From Kovacikia minuta CCNUW1 (GTDB lineage Bacteria; Cyanobacteriota; Cyanobacteriia; Leptolyngbyales; Leptolyngbyaceae): DNA of 64,000 bases. The stretch is taken from assembly GCF_020091585.1 (NCBI RefSeq), contig NZ_CP083582.1:682001-746000 (forward strand), in the 5' to 3' direction. Both the position numbers and the translations under genes were made by a program. The first letter of the stretch is position 1; each line of letters starts with the position of its first letter. Below, piece after piece: positions 18,472 to 28,467 of the stretch. The notes below the pieces were generated by a model, which saw nothing but the letters and a program-made list of their open reading frames with translations, was not told the origin of the DNA and did not search any database.

Positions 18472-19130
18472 CCAACATATTTGGCGGCAGTGAACTTAGC
18501 CGTATAGTACACTTGAAGTTGATCCAATGGAATTGAGAACTGGTTTGCGCCATAAGCTGACTGAGCAGCAGCGATCGCATCACCTTTAAATTGAATTAAA
18601 TCCTCACAACTATAACGATAACTAAGTTCAACACCGTCAGGTTGAGTCTCCCAACTCTGAACTGTTTGTAAGGCGTACTTCGCTCTTACATCAAACTTGC
18701 CTGTCAATTCACTTACCTCTTCGTAAAATTTCTGACGAAAACGTTCTGATTTGGCAATCGATTCAGGGAGTGGTTGCTCTGTTGGTTTAGTTTTGGTTTG
18801 AGGTTGAACTTTCGCAGTTATCTCTTTTCCAGATAGAGGAGGAGAAGATATTGGGGTAGTTTGAACAACAACAAGGTGGTTAGTTGATTTAGGTATCGCG
18901 CTCCATATCAAAATTGCCAGGAAAACAATAGGAAATATAAATAGAGCCACCCTAATTGTGCGCCTAGTCGCTCGCTCTGCATCTTCCAGGGTTTTGAATT
19001 GTCCCTTACGTACCATTTCATTCAGTCTCAGAAGCGAAACTGAGTGATTATCAGCTATTTGGTTAGCCCAGTGCCAGTAAGCCCTGCCCAAATTTAGAAT
19101 CCCTTTACCAATACCAGCAATTTGCTTCAT
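18462..19130 (-). CDS. single-pass membrane protein of unknown function
   Basis: A 222-residue protein of no recognised family. The first ~55 residues are cytoplasmic-like and charged (EDAERATRRTIR). They are followed by one membrane helix (ALFIFPIVFLAILIWSAI, ~62-80) and a Pro/Thr/Lys-rich linker. The outer domain (~135-222) contains Tyr-rich strands (VELSYRYSCEDLIQF) and two Cys that may pair. A short secreted protein gene follows the same strand upstream, 33 bases away, so the two may form an operon. It may be an envelope protein; nothing more can be said. Confidence 0.7.
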   Translation of the reverse strand: MKQIAGIGKGILNLGRAYWHWANQIADNHSVSLLRLNEMVRKGQFKTLEDAERATRRTIRVALFIFPIVFLAILIWSAIPKSTNHLVVVQTTPISSPPLSGKEITAKVQPQTKTKPTEQPLPESIAKSERFRQKFYEEVSELTGKFDVRAKYALQTVQSWETQPDGVELSYRYSCEDLIQFKGDAIAAAQSAYGANQFSIPLDQLQVYYTAKFTAAKYVGCQ

Positions 19131-19163
19131 TACTACTAATCCAGGAAGTACAAATGTAGAAGG

Positions 19164-19541
19164 CTAAATGTTGCAGCTAGGATCGTATTTACCTAACTCC
19201 ATCTGTAAGTCTTGGTATTGCTTCCAAAAAAGTGTGCCAGCCAATTGCCCTGCATGAGGATGACCAGCAGGCAAGCCTTCTATTGAGGCTTTCCCTGCAT
19301 ATGCCGCGCTTAATCCACTCAACGCCCATCCCTTCTCACAACTAGTTTTAGCCAGTTTAAGTGCCTGTTGAAATTCTGAGATGGCACCATTGAAGTTATT
19401 TTTCTCTACATTTGAGAGCGCAGCCTTTAACTGTCTTTCCACAGGTGACAAAGGGGCATCACTCTGGGCTTGGGCAATAGACTGTCCCAGCAGGTATATC
19501 ATCGCTGTGCCTGCAACAAATAGTATGAAGATCTGTCTCAT
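19164..19541 (-). CDS. small secreted helical-repeat protein
   Basis: 125 residues with a clear signal peptide (FILFVAGTAMIYLLGQSIAQAQ, cleavage after AQA near residue 25). The mature part is helical and TPR-like: AALSNVEKNNFNGAISEF, QALKLAKTSCEKGWALSGL. Two Cys (near 92 and 123) could form a disulfide. It is likely [11 protein letters not shown] or thylakoid lumenal. It shares strand and close spacing with the membrane protein downstream. No named family is recognised. Confidence 0.7.
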   Translation of the reverse strand: MRQIFILFVAGTAMIYLLGQSIAQAQSDAPLSPVERQLKAALSNVEKNNFNGAISEFQQALKLAKTSCEKGWALSGLSAAYAGKASIEGLPAGHPHAGQLAGTLFWKQYQDLQMELGKYDPSCNI

Positions 19542-19665
19542 TCGTGCTACTCCATTAAGTTATGTCCCTAAGAATGCCCCCACAGAACAAAACTATTTTC
19601 TTGCACGAGACCCTGATTTCCGGATATTTTTACTAACGTCCATAAACTACGAGTAATCATGTAGT

Positions 19666-19938
19666 TTAGGTTGTCTTCACATTCAAATACAGCTCCCGGT
19701 GGTTGCTCTCGCTATTTCTAACCACAATTGCCCCAATAGTGTTACCCAGTTCAGGGTAGATTTCTTCGCTCATTTGCCCTTCATTTAAAGGGTCAGGGAT
19801 TCTAATCAAATCTTTAACGAAAGGGTCGCCAATATCAACAAAAACCCCAGAGGGAGCATGATACTCAACCTTACCTTGGACAAATTGACCCGGCTTGTAC
19901 TTGGTTGTGATCTGCTCCCAACGGGTGTTATTCACCAT
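19666..19938 (-). CDS. S1-domain RNA-binding protein
   Basis: A 90-residue protein that is essentially one S1 (OB-fold) domain: KPGQFVQGKVEYHAPSGVFV is the canonical strand 1-3 region, followed by DIGDPFVKDLIRI and a C-terminal strand ELYLNV. Single-domain S1 proteins bind single-stranded RNA in translation or decay. The gene begins 7 bases after the stop codon of the HtrA-type protease, so the two are almost surely co-transcribed. Confidence 0.75.
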   Translation of the reverse strand: MVNNTRWEQITTKYKPGQFVQGKVEYHAPSGVFVDIGDPFVKDLIRIPDPLNEGQMSEEIYPELGNTIGAIVVRNSESNHRELYLNVKTT

Positions 19939-19945
19939 AATCTGT

Positions 19946-21217
19946 TTATTCAGATGCTGCGGCGCTTTGCAGTTCGCCGGGTTTGACGGTTAGCTCCTGG
20001 GTTTGTTCACCGCGTTGCAGTGTGAACTTGAGGGGTTGGTTGATTTTGCTTCTTTCAACCGCACTCTGGAGCTGTTCCGCAGTGGTTACTGCCTGTCCCT
20101 CTACCTCGGTCACCACATCCCCCCGTCGGATGCCTGCCTTGGCAGCGGGACTGTTGGGTATCACCTGCACCACCAGCACACCCTTAATTTCGGGAACGGT
20201 CATGGGGGAATTAGGGTCGCTGTTGGATTGCCTCGCCAGTTCGGGAGTGAGGCTCAACATCCGGACACCGACATAGGGATGCTGGACTTTTTCGCCCTTC
20301 GCCAGCACATCTTTAATGGCTTTGGCTTTGTCGATCGGAATCGCAAATCCAATCCCCTGAGCATCGGCACGAATCGCAGTGTTGATGCCAATCACTTCAC
20401 CCCGATCGTTGACCAACGGCCCACCCGAATTACCGGGATTAATCGCAGCATCCGTTTGAATGAAGTCCAAACGCTTGTCGGGAATACCAATCTGGGCGCT
20501 GGAGCGGTTGAGCGTGCTGATGATACCCAGGGTAACCGTGTTATCCAAACCGAGGGGATTGCCGAGGGCGATCGCCCAATCCCCAACTTCCAAATCAGTA
20601 GACCGTCCTAAGGGGGCTACAGGCAAATTCTTGCCATCAACCTTCACCACTGCCAGGTCGGAAGGTTCATCAATTCCCCTCACCTTCCCCTTGAGTTGGC
20701 GTCCATCCTTCAACGTCACCATTACCGTGTCTGCACCGCTAACCACATGGGCATTGGTCAAGATAATGCCATTGGAATCAATCACAAAACCTGAACCTTC
20801 TCCCCGCTGACGATACTCCTTCGGTTGCCCGTAGAAGGAACCATCACCAAAAAAATCCCGAAAGAACGGATCACTAAAAACGGGACCTGGATTTGCTGTA
20901 ATCGTGCGCTCCGTGTCGATCCGGACAACCGCAGGGCCAACCCGTTGCACGGCTGAAGCCACAAAACTACGGGTTATCGTTTTAATCGCTTCTGCTTTGG
21001 GGGAGATGGGTTGAGGCGCGATCGCCGCATCACTCTGATCCGCTGAACTAACTGCCGCAGGAGCTTCGATGCTGGGAAGGGCAGCCTGGAGACGCGACAG
21101 CAACGGATTCGGAAATGCCCATAGCGCTGACAGCGTTAATACCGCACTGAGTATAGACACCAGAACATAAGTGCCGATTTGCCGCAGGGGCGAAAAACGT
21201 TCCTCAGACAAGGACAT
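19946..21217 (-). CDS. HtrA/Deg serine protease (HhoA/HhoB/HtrA group)
   Basis: A 423-residue trypsin-fold protease with one C-terminal PDZ domain. An N-terminal membrane segment ([19 protein letters not shown]) anchors or exports it. The catalytic triad is His157 (TNAHVV), Asp187 (SDLAVVKV) and Ser264 (GNSGGPL). The PDZ domain spans ~315-410 ([19 protein letters not shown]). Cyanobacteria carry three such proteins that degrade damaged [11 protein letters not shown] and thylakoid proteins; which of the three this is cannot be decided by eye. It lies ahead of the S1 gene and downstream of dnaK on the same strand, giving a stress-response neighbourhood. Confidence 0.93.
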   Translation of the reverse strand: MSLSEERFSPLRQIGTYVLVSILSAVLTLSALWAFPNPLLSRLQAALPSIEAPAAVSSADQSDAAIAPQPISPKAEAIKTITRSFVASAVQRVGPAVVRIDTERTITANPGPVFSDPFFRDFFGDGSFYGQPKEYRQRGEGSGFVIDSNGIILTNAHVVSGADTVMVTLKDGRQLKGKVRGIDEPSDLAVVKVDGKNLPVAPLGRSTDLEVGDWAIALGNPLGLDNTVTLGIISTLNRSSAQIGIPDKRLDFIQTDAAINPGNSGGPLVNDRGEVIGINTAIRADAQGIGFAIPIDKAKAIKDVLAKGEKVQHPYVGVRMLSLTPELARQSNSDPNSPMTVPEIKGVLVVQVIPNSPAAKAGIRRGDVVTEVEGQAVTTAEQLQSAVERSKINQPLKFTLQRGEQTQELTVKPGELQSAAASE

Positions 21218-21340
21218 GGTAGGGGGTTAGGGGGTAGGGGATAGAAAGGGGGTAGGGGTAGGGGAGATGAGGGATGAGGAAGGGCTAAATTAGGTTTACC
21301 CTATACTTTACACCACACCTCACACCCCACACCCCACACC

Positions 21341-23239
21341 CTATTTCGACTCAATGAAATCGGCGTCAATCACGTCATCGCCAGATTGCGGTTGTCCACC
21401 TGCATTGGTGTTGCTGGTAGAACTACCGTTAGCTTGACCCGCTTGACCGTAGATCGCACTCCCTACTTGCATCAGGGCTTGTTGCAGATCGGTGGTGAGA
21501 GATTTCATCCGATCGTAGTTGTCTTGATTCACCGCTTCCCGCAGATCCTTCACCAGGGCTTCTACCCGGCTCTTTTCCGCTTCAGGAACCTGACCATTCA
21601 GGTCTTGCAACTGCTTCTCAGCCTGGTATGCCAGGGAGTCTGCGGTGTTTTTGGTATCCACCTGTTCACGCTGTTGCTGATCGGCTTCCGCATTGCGCTT
21701 CGCATCATCCACCATGCGATCGACTTCGCTCTTATCCAGGGTTGAAGATCCAGAAATGGTGATGGATTGGGTTTTCCCTGTACCCTTATCCTTTGCAGAA
21801 ATAGAAAGGATACCGTTGGCATCGATGTCAAAGGTGACTTCGATTTGAGGCACGCCACGGGGAGCGGGCGGAATCCCATCCAACCGGAAGGTTCCCAGAC
21901 TCTTGTTGCCACTTGCCATTTGCCGTTCGCCCTGGAGCACATGAATTTCCACATTGGACTGTCCATCTGCCGCCGTGGAGAAGACCTCCGACTTCTTGGC
22001 AGGAACCGTTGTGTTGCGCGGAATGATCGGGGTCATGACACCACCCAGGGTTTCCACACCCAGGGAGAGGGGGGTTACATCCAGCAGCAACATATCGGTT
22101 ACTTCACCAGACAACACCCCTGCTTGAACTGCCGCACCCACAGCAACCACTTCATCCGGGTTGACGCTCATATTGGGTTCTTTGCCCGTCAGGCGACGCA
22201 CCAGATCTTGCACAGCGGGAATCCGGGTAGAACCACCAACCAACACCACTTCATCGATGTCACCAGAGGCGAGCTTGGAATCGCGCAGGGCTTGTTCAAC
22301 TGGAGTCCGGCAGCGATCGAGCAAATCGGAGCAGAGTTCTTCAAATTTCGCCCGTGTCAGGTTCAGTTCCAGATGCTTGGGTCCATCTGCTGTCGCAGTA
22401 ATAAACGGCAGGTTGATATTGGCTTGAGTTGCACTCGAAAGTTCAATCTTGGCTTTCTCAGCCGCTTCCGTCAGACGTTGCAGCGCCTGCTTATCGTGAC
22501 GCAGATCAACGCCTTCGTTGCGCTTAAACTCACCGGCGATCCAGTCCACGATCTTCTTGTCAAAGTCATCACCGCCCAGATGGGTATCGCCACTGGTGGC
22601 TTTCACTTCCACCACGCCATCACCCACTTCCAGGATCGACACATCAAATGTGCCGCCTCCCAGGTCAAACACCAGGATGGTTTCGTTATGCTTTTTGTCT
22701 AACCCGTAGGCAAGGGCTGCTGCTGTCGGTTCGTTGACAATTCGCAGCACTTCCACTCCAGCAATCTTTCCGGCATCTTTGGTTGCCTGCCGTTGGGAAT
22801 CATTGAAATAGGCAGGAACGGTAACGACTGCCTGGGTCACCTTCTCACCCAGATACTTGCTGGCATCATCCACCAGTTTCCGCAACACCTGAGCAGAAAT
22901 CTCTTCTGGTGCAAATTTCTTACTCGCAGCAGAACTGTCGAGTTTGACGTTGCTGCCGTCTTGTACCACTTTGTATGCGACTTGTTTCGCTTCCTGGGTG
23001 ATTTCGTCATACTTCCGTCCAATAAAGCGTTTGACGGAGTAGAACGTATTTTCGGGGTTCATGACACCCTGACGTTTCGCAATCTGCCCAACCAGGCGAT
23101 CGCCATTCTTTGCGTATGCCACAACCGAAGGAGTGGTTCGTCCCCCTTCTGAATTGGCAATGACAACTGGCTGTCCGCCTTCCATCACTGCCACACAGGA
23201 GTTGGTTGTTCCCAAATCGATCCCAACTACTTTAGCCAT
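21341..23239 (-). CDS. dnaK: chaperone DnaK (Hsp70)
   Basis: A 632-residue Hsp70. The three ATPase signatures are present: [17 protein letters not shown] at the start, [16 protein letters not shown] (~195) and [14 protein letters not shown] (~335). The linker [11 protein letters not shown] leads to the peptide-binding domain. The C-terminal lid ends in a Gly/Ser/Asn-rich tail and DDVIDADF, close to the EEVD-like tail of bacterial DnaK. Cyanobacteria have several copies; the tail suggests the main DnaK2-type form. The upstream region shows no CIRCE dyad, and no dnaJ or grpE gene is adjacent. Confidence 0.97.
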   Translation of the reverse strand: MAKVVGIDLGTTNSCVAVMEGGQPVVIANSEGGRTTPSVVAYAKNGDRLVGQIAKRQGVMNPENTFYSVKRFIGRKYDEITQEAKQVAYKVVQDGSNVKLDSSAASKKFAPEEISAQVLRKLVDDASKYLGEKVTQAVVTVPAYFNDSQRQATKDAGKIAGVEVLRIVNEPTAAALAYGLDKKHNETILVFDLGGGTFDVSILEVGDGVVEVKATSGDTHLGGDDFDKKIVDWIAGEFKRNEGVDLRHDKQALQRLTEAAEKAKIELSSATQANINLPFITATADGPKHLELNLTRAKFEELCSDLLDRCRTPVEQALRDSKLASGDIDEVVLVGGSTRIPAVQDLVRRLTGKEPNMSVNPDEVVAVGAAVQAGVLSGEVTDMLLLDVTPLSLGVETLGGVMTPIIPRNTTVPAKKSEVFSTAADGQSNVEIHVLQGERQMASGNKSLGTFRLDGIPPAPRGVPQIEVTFDIDANGILSISAKDKGTGKTQSITISGSSTLDKSEVDRMVDDAKRNAEADQQQREQVDTKNTADSLAYQAEKQLQDLNGQVPEAEKSRVEALVKDLREAVNQDNYDRMKSLTTDLQQALMQVGSAIYGQAGQANGSSTSNTNAGGQPQSGDDVIDADFIESK

Positions 23240-23335
23240 TATTTCTCACCTCAGCTCTAATGCTCCCAGCCTACTGAATTAAATCCAAAAGGCAGGTTCG
23301 GTCGGGCGTCCTATTCCGCTGGTGATTTCCGTACC

Positions 23336-23442
23336 TGTGAAGGGTGAGGAGTGAGGAGTGAGGGGGTGAGGGGGTGAGGAGAATCTTTTATCCTTTATCC
23401 TTTCCCTGACACCTAACACCTGACACCTGACACCTGACACCG
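23336..23442. repeat. short tandem repeats upstream of dnaK
   Basis: gtgaggag, cctttatc and a series of cctgaca units lie in the 405-base gap 23240-23644. Apart from a possible gene fragment at 23448-23570, the gap holds nothing recognisable; the dnaK promoter could not be assigned. Confidence 0.7.
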
Positions 23443-23447
23443 ATTAA

Positions 23448-23570
23448 TTAGCCTTCCTCTTTTTTCTTCTGGGTCATACCGACGCCAAATCCGGCAATGC
23501 TGCTGATGGCGGCGATCGTTACTTTTTCAAGAAATTCTTTGTTTCCGGTTAGACCGGAATAAACCAGCAC
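23448..23570 (-). pseudogene. short hydrophobic ORF, possible gene remnant
   Basis: A GTG-started 40-codon frame, LVYSGLTGNKEFLEKVTI then SSIAGFGVGMTQKKKEE. It has a membrane-like stretch and a basic tail, with a stop codon in the same frame a few codons before the start. It looks like the C-terminal tail of a broken small membrane protein gene. Confidence 0.3.
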
Positions 23571-23644
23571 AGCAATGACGGCTTACTGTTTCTGAAACAG
23601 CCTGACCCAAGGGAACTATAGATCAAGACCCAACTCTCGCGCTG

Positions 23645-24946
23645 CTATTGCCGGGAATCCCATTCCTGGGCGGCATCGGCGATCGCCTGATCCACCGTTT
23701 TTTGTCCCAACATGGCTGCCTGCAAATTGTCGTAGATGCTCTTTTGCAGTTGTTTCATGTTTTTCATTGCCGGAATCAAAACTTCCGCGCTTTGCATCTG
23801 TTTGGCGCTAACAATGCGAGCTTTTTCGACGGGGGTAGCGTTTACCGGAGCGGTTTGAAAGTAGGAGTCCTGTAAAGCTTTGACGGTCGAGGGCAGAACG
23901 TTAGCAGCTTTGGCAAAGGAAAGTTGGTTGGCGTCATTGGTAACGAACAGGGCAAATTTCAGCGCTGCGTCGGGGACATCCGTATCTTTGGGAATCACCA
24001 GATCCATGACTGCAACATTTTTCTTGCCCGTTTCGCCCGTAATTTGGGGGGCAGAGGCGGATACTTTGGCGATCGTCGGGGCGTTGGTAGCGATCGTATT
24101 CAGGAATTCTGCCCCCGATGCCAGGATTGCCGTATCACCCCGCTGATAAAGATCGATCGCGTAGCGGTGTCCCTCCGTCAGTGCTTCCTTGGGAAGCAGT
24201 CCATTCTTATACAAATCAACCCAGTACTGGAAGGCTGCCTTACCCTGAGGCGTATTGAAAGCAGCTTTGCCCTCTGCATTCACCAACTGAACGCCCATTT
24301 GCACAAAAGATTCCAGCACCTCGCCCGAATCCTCTGGCACAAAGGTAACAAAGAAGGCATACTTGCCCGTTTTAGCTTTGATTTGTTTGGCAGCCTGCGC
24401 CAGTTCCGCATAAGTCGCGGGCGGTTTGCTAACGCCTGCCTGCTTCAGTAAATCGGTGTTATAAATCGCGATCCGCGTTGTCAAATACCAGGGCAACCCA
24501 AAGCTTTTACCATCCAGCGTATTTGCCTGCCAGATGTTTGGTAAATAAAGCTGACGCACCTCTGGCGTCACCTTCTCATCCAGGTTTAACCAGGCATTCC
24601 GTTCGGCAAGTTGGGAAGCAAAGTTGGGATTAAGGTTAACCACATCTGGAGCCGTTTTTGCCGAAACAGCCGTCAAAATCTTACGCTCCATATCTGCCCA
24701 GGGCACATCGACCCAACGGACTTTGAGCGTCGGATTTTCTTTTTCAAAGGTGGCAATGAGCTGGTTGAAATAATCGGTGAACTGGGGTTGAAGCTGCATC
24801 GTCCAGAATTCAACTTCTTGCTTGCCCGATGGCTGTTGTCCAGTAGTTGAGGGAGGAGTGCCCGATCCACAACTGATTGCCCAACTCAGTACCAAACCTA
24901 ACAGAGCAAACAGCCCTAACCGTTTCCAAGACCGTATCCAGCTCAT
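23645..24946 (-). CDS. ABC sugar transporter solute-binding lipoprotein
   Basis: About 433 residues from ATG 24946. An upstream ATG at 25015 adds 23 residues from repeat-like DNA and would displace the signal peptide. The lipoprotein signal is RLGLFALLGLVLSWAISC, with Cys as the lipid anchor. The mature protein is a family 1 extracellular binding protein: VEFWTMQLQPQF, FEKENPTLKVRWVDVPW, APDVVNLNP, SFGLPWYLTTRIAIYN. It binds sugar in the periplasm for an ABC importer. Permease genes are not in the window. The MalK/UgpC-type ATPase at 16776-18200 is a possible partner. Confidence 0.9.
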   Translation of the reverse strand: MSWIRSWKRLGLFALLGLVLSWAISCGSGTPPSTTGQQPSGKQEVEFWTMQLQPQFTDYFNQLIATFEKENPTLKVRWVDVPWADMERKILTAVSAKTAPDVVNLNPNFASQLAERNAWLNLDEKVTPEVRQLYLPNIWQANTLDGKSFGLPWYLTTRIAIYNTDLLKQAGVSKPPATYAELAQAAKQIKAKTGKYAFFVTFVPEDSGEVLESFVQMGVQLVNAEGKAAFNTPQGKAAFQYWVDLYKNGLLPKEALTEGHRYAIDLYQRGDTAILASGAEFLNTIATNAPTIAKVSASAPQITGETGKKNVAVMDLVIPKDTDVPDAALKFALFVTNDANQLSFAKAANVLPSTVKALQDSYFQTAPVNATPVEKARIVSAKQMQSAEVLIPAMKNMKQLQKSIYDNLQAAMLGQKTVDQAIADAAQEWDSRQ

Positions 24947-25206
24947 TTTGCGTATCACTCGATTGAGAATTATGAATAATGAATGATGAATTGAGAAGTC
25001 ATCTACATTCTGCATTTTACAGTCTCAATTCTTAAGAAGATGTTTGAGAAGCATGATTGGCAACGGATAAGTAGCGGATGAAACGGATAGTGAGTGGTTC
25101 TAGTTTGCAATTTCTCATCCGTTTCATCTGTTTCCCATTCGGTGCTAACTGATTTCCTACTTTAAGACAACCTCTAAACACTCAGATCTAAGCTCGATCG
25201 CCCACC

Positions 25207-25779
25207 TCAGCGTCCCGCCCCTAAAACCTTTTCGGCGGTAAGATTCAGGTCTGGGAAAACGGGAGACACGATCGCTTCACTGCCCTGGTAAACCTGCTCC
25301 TCATACAGTCCATCAACCCATTGCAAGACGGTCACTTTCTGGGCGATCGGGTCTACAATCCAGTATTCGGGAATGTGCCGTCCTGCGTATTCTGTGCGTT
25401 TGTAGCGGTAGTCGCGGGTTTCCTGGTTGGGGCTGACGACCTCAACAACCAGTAGGGGGGGAGGCATATCGTGGGTAATCAATGCCTGTTTTGCTCCGTC
25501 TAATGCAATCGCTGCCGCTTCTGACAAGAGCATCAAATCTGGCTCCCGTGCCGTTGCCCGTGCGCCACTGACTGAAATCTGTGTTCCGATTCTCAGGCAG
25601 TAGTAGGGAATACCCGTCTGCAAAAAATAAGCAAAAAGAAATGAAGCTATTTGATGATTCAGATCACTTTCTGGCGGCATCGCAGTTAGTTTCCCATCGA
25701 CCAACTCATAGCGAGTGTCTGTGCCATCGTCATAGTTCAGGTATTCCTCCAGGGTCATGAGTTTAGTGGCGATCGTCAT
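25207..25779 (-). CDS. Uma2-family (DUF820) putative endonuclease, copy A
   Basis: About 190 residues from MTIATKLMTLEEY; an upstream TTG-like start at 25803 is less likely. Uma2 proteins have a PD-(D/E)XK nuclease fold and are hugely expanded in cyanobacteria, with no settled role. Visible elements are YELVDGKLTAMPPESDLN, the Asp of REPDLMLLSE, the catalytic-type PPLLVVEVVSPNQETRDY and HIPEYWIVDP. It overlaps the end of the next upstream copy by 17 bases and shares most of its sequence, so the pair arose by tandem duplication. Active-site residues appear intact. Confidence 0.88.
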   Translation of the reverse strand: MTIATKLMTLEEYLNYDDGTDTRYELVDGKLTAMPPESDLNHQIASFLFAYFLQTGIPYYCLRIGTQISVSGARATAREPDLMLLSEAAAIALDGAKQALITHDMPPPLLVVEVVSPNQETRDYRYKRTEYAGRHIPEYWIVDPIAQKVTVLQWVDGLYEEQVYQGSEAIVSPVFPDLNLTAEKVLGAGR

Positions 25780-26362
25780 GGCTCTTACCTTGGTGCCCTG
25801 CACTTAAAATGATTTCGGCGCTGAGACTTAGATTGGAGAAGAGGGGGGAGATAATCGCCTCATGACCCTGGTAAACCTGCTCCTCATACAGTCCATCAAC
25901 CCACTGCAAGACGGTCACTTTCTGGGCGATCGGGTCTACAATCCAGTATTCAGGAATGTGCCGTCCCGCATACTCCGTTCGCTTGTGGCGGTAATCACGG
26001 TTCTCTTGTTTGGGGCTGACGACTTCAATCACGAGCAATGGTGGTGGCATGTCGTGGGTAATGAGACGTTGATTTACGCCATTCAAGGCAAGTGCTGCTG
26101 CTTCTGATAACACTGTCAGATCGGGTTGTCGTGCGGTTGCCCGCTTCCCACTGACAGCTATCTGGGCTTTCATACTCAAACAGTAATAGGGAATGCCAAG
26201 TTGCAGAAAATAGGCAAATAGAAAGGAGGCAATGCGATCGTTCAAATCACTCTCTGTTGGCATGGCAATTAATATTCCATCGACCAACTCATAGCGAGTG
26301 TCTGTACCATCGTCATAGTTCAGGTATTCCTCTAAGGTCATGAGTTTAGTGGCGATCGTCAT
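25763..26362 (-). CDS. Uma2-family (DUF820) putative endonuclease, copy B
   Basis: A 199-residue paralogue of the downstream gene with the same motifs: YELVDGILIAMPTESDLN, RQPDLTVLSE, PPLLVIEVVSPKQENRDY, HIPEYWIVDP. Where copy A ends at LGAGR, this one runs on as LSAGHQGKSHDDRH, reading into the start region of copy A before stopping. The two genes are probably transcribed together. Function is unknown; the fold suggests DNA cleavage. Confidence 0.88.
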   Translation of the reverse strand: MTIATKLMTLEEYLNYDDGTDTRYELVDGILIAMPTESDLNDRIASFLFAYFLQLGIPYYCLSMKAQIAVSGKRATARQPDLTVLSEAAALALNGVNQRLITHDMPPPLLVIEVVSPKQENRDYRHKRTEYAGRHIPEYWIVDPIAQKVTVLQWVDGLYEEQVYQGHEAIISPLFSNLSLSAEIILSAGHQGKSHDDRH

Positions 26363-26401
26363 GCAAGCCTCTTAGACGTGTCAGGAGTTAGGGGTTAGGA
26401 G

Positions 26402-26507
26402 CTAGAGCATCGGTACAGTATTTCGAGAAACCGGGTTTCTGGTGAGGATATTCAGCGAAAATTGAGCATCTCACAGCAGAAACCCGGTTTCTGTACCGGC
26501 GTTCTAG
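26402..26507. repeat. 106-base palindromic element, copy 3
   Basis: Runs from ctagagcatcggtacag to ctgtaccggcgttctag, opposite in orientation to copy 2. By eye it is identical to the copy at 34327-34432. The rest of the 377-base gap (26363-26739) is short tandem repeats (gacacct and similar) and a possible short hairpin near 26535-26605. Confidence 0.88.
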
Positions 26508-26739
26508 GGGCTAGGGAGATACTTTTTATGATATAGCCATCGCCATCAGGGTCAGGACATTGAATATTGCCAAAACCCCTGGCGCTGGCTATTTCTTACC
26601 TAACACCTATCCCCTGCTATGTTTCTTCCCTGACACCTGACACCTGACACCTGCACTCCTATCCCCTGCTATGTTTCTTCCCTGACACTTGACACCTATC
26701 CCCTGCTATGGAGTACAGAGGAGGGGGTGCTTACTCCCC

Positions 26740-27705
26740 CTAATATTTGAGCCAGATCCAATCGGTTTCAACGTGGGCGATCGCACCGCCTGGGAAGGGG
26801 TCAGTTTGAGAACGGTTGGGGGCTGCCAGGAGGGCAACGACTTTCTCAATCTGCTCAAAGTTAGGAGCACAGGCAATTTCAGACTTGAGCCACTGACGAA
26901 TTACCCGTCGCTGGAGGGCAAGGGGTGCCTGTCGCAGGAGAGAACGGTTGAAGCCCGGTTGGTCGGGATGACGCAATCGCTGGAGTAATACCGCTGCTTC
27001 CGTTTCCAAATAATCTACATCCGCCTGAAGCAGTTCGGCGGTTTGGGCAAGAGCCTGTTCTGTTTTGGGGTTGAAGTGCGTTTTGAGATAGGGAAGAAGT
27101 TCCTGCCGGATGCGGTTACGGGCATATTTCAAATTTTGGTTTGCCGCATCTTCCCAGATTTGCAACTGCATGTCCTGGCAAAACTGGGCGGTTTCGCTGC
27201 GGGTAACAGCCAGTAGGGGTCGAATCAGAACGACATCGGCAAGCAGCGATCGCCGCCAGGTGAGCGCTTGCAGCCCATCTGCACCACTCCCCCGAACGAG
27301 GTTATAGAGCAAGGTTTCAGCCCGATCGCTGGCAGTATGTCCGGTTGCAACATGGGAATAGGCATGCTGCCGAGCAATTTCACTCAGTGCCTGGTAGCGC
27401 CATTCCCGCGCCCCGGCTTCTGTAGGATTGACCTGGGCTGCTGTTTGAAGGTGAAAAGGCAGTTTCCAGGTATGGGCAAGGTTGTGGACAAAATCGGCAA
27501 TGCCAATATCCGTTTCCCAACAATGATCACAGTGGGCGATCGCCAGCTGCCACCCCCACTTTGGCTGTAAATCCAGTAATAGTTTCAGCAAACAAACCGA
27601 ATCCTGCCCCCCAGAAACGGCAACCAGCACCCGCCGTCCTGGTTCTAAGAGCCGCCGTTGTTTGAGTGTCTGGTGCAAATGGGCGTGGAGGGAAGTCCAG
27701 GGCAA
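26740..27705 (-). CDS. tilS: tRNA(Ile)-lysidine synthetase
   Basis: A 321-residue N-type ATP pyrophosphatase that converts C34 of the CAU-anticodon tRNA-Ile to lysidine, which switches both decoding and charging. The PP-loop is VAVSGGQDSVCLL (SGGQDS 31-36). Further family segments are AIAHCDHCWETD, the VATGHTASDRAETLLYNLVRGSG block and RPLLAVTR. The downstream part includes KYARNRIRQELLPYL, the TilS-specific motif. The C-terminal domain is short, as in other cyanobacterial TilS. It is flanked by repeat DNA on both sides. Confidence 0.95.
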   Translation of the reverse strand: MPWTSLHAHLHQTLKQRRLLEPGRRVLVAVSGGQDSVCLLKLLLDLQPKWGWQLAIAHCDHCWETDIGIADFVHNLAHTWKLPFHLQTAAQVNPTEAGAREWRYQALSEIARQHAYSHVATGHTASDRAETLLYNLVRGSGADGLQALTWRRSLLADVVLIRPLLAVTRSETAQFCQDMQLQIWEDAANQNLKYARNRIRQELLPYLKTHFNPKTEQALAQTAELLQADVDYLETEAAVLLQRLRHPDQPGFNRSLLRQAPLALQRRVIRQWLKSEIACAPNFEQIEKVVALLAAPNRSQTDPFPGGAIAHVETDWIWLKY

Positions 27706-28000
27706 GGGAGGGGGAAAGGATAAAGAGAAAGGATAAAGGCTGAAGGATAAAGGATAAAAAGGGAATGGGGAAGGGATAAAGAGAAAGGATAAAGGCTGAA
27801 GGATAAAGGATAAAAAGGGAATGGGGAAGGGAGATGAGGGATGAGGGATGAGGGATGAATTGAAAATTATGAATTATGAGTTGAAGGGGAGTGCTGGAGC
27901 TTTCTCTGGTTAGCTCTTAATTCTTAATTCTCAATTTTTAATTCTTCCCTGACACCTACTCCCTACTCCCTACTCCCTACTCCCTTCTGCCCTCTGCCTT
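27706..28000. repeat. short tandem repeat block including an 80-base duplication
   Basis: Units of aaaggat/aaggata, gatgagg and ctactcc dominate. The segment ggataaagagaaaggataaa to ggaatggggaaggg occurs twice in direct succession (about 27716-27774 and 27775-27833). No gene is seen. Confidence 0.8.
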
Positions 28001-28001
28001 T

Positions 28002-28415
28002 TTACTCAAAGTCGTCTTCTGGGTTGCCATAGATGGGGTCAAAGCGAGATTCTAGCTTTTCAGGGCGATAGGTATCTTCGAGGTTTGGGGTGGAATTATC
28101 TCGACGACGTTCTCTGTTGACACGACTGCGGCTATCAAGCAGCTTAGGGGGAGCGGATTCATCGGGACAAAATTCTAGCCGAATTCGAACTCTTCCCCTT
28201 TGCCAACCTCGATTGCCAAATCTCAGTGCTTCACACGCCAGTCCTTCACCAAACCAGCCCTCGTTCTCCTCAACCCAATCATCTTCGCGATCGCTGATTG
28301 CTTGAGCCAGAGAATCGATAAACTCACCCACCTTAAAAGTTGGGTTGGTCATTAATACCCGACCCACGCTAATAAACAACACTTCATCATCGTCCAGGGG
28401 TTCAAAGTTGTTCAT
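28002..28415 (-). CDS. KGK-domain cyanobacterial protein
   Basis: A 137-residue protein of the cyanobacterial KGK family. The N-terminal DDDEVLFISVGRVLMTNPTF followed by KVGEFIDSL is typical, and the name-giving motif appears as GWQRGRVRIRLEF, with Arg replacing both Lys. The last ~45 residues are charged and disordered (SRSRVNRERRRDNS). The family's role is not known. The gene lies 52 bases after the ccsB stop codon on the same strand and could be co-transcribed with it. Confidence 0.75.
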   Translation of the reverse strand: MNNFEPLDDDEVLFISVGRVLMTNPTFKVGEFIDSLAQAISDREDDWVEENEGWFGEGLACEALRFGNRGWQRGRVRIRLEFCPDESAPPKLLDSRSRVNRERRRDNSTPNLEDTYRPEKLESRFDPIYGNPEDDFE

Positions 28416-28467
28416 GTTTGAGCGGGAAATTGAGAATTAAGAATTAGGAATTAAGAATTTTGAATTA

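Noticed and set aside
20003-20611. 202-codon frame opposite the HtrA-type gene
   Set aside because: It is antisense to an intact protease with all catalytic motifs and shows no protein-like pattern.
21767-22702. 311-codon frame on the plus strand opposite dnaK
   Set aside because: It lies wholly within dnaK, has odd His/Cys-rich composition and matches no family.
23240-23335. CIRCE element upstream of dnaK
   Set aside because: No inverted repeat of the TTAGCACTC type is present in the upstream DNA.
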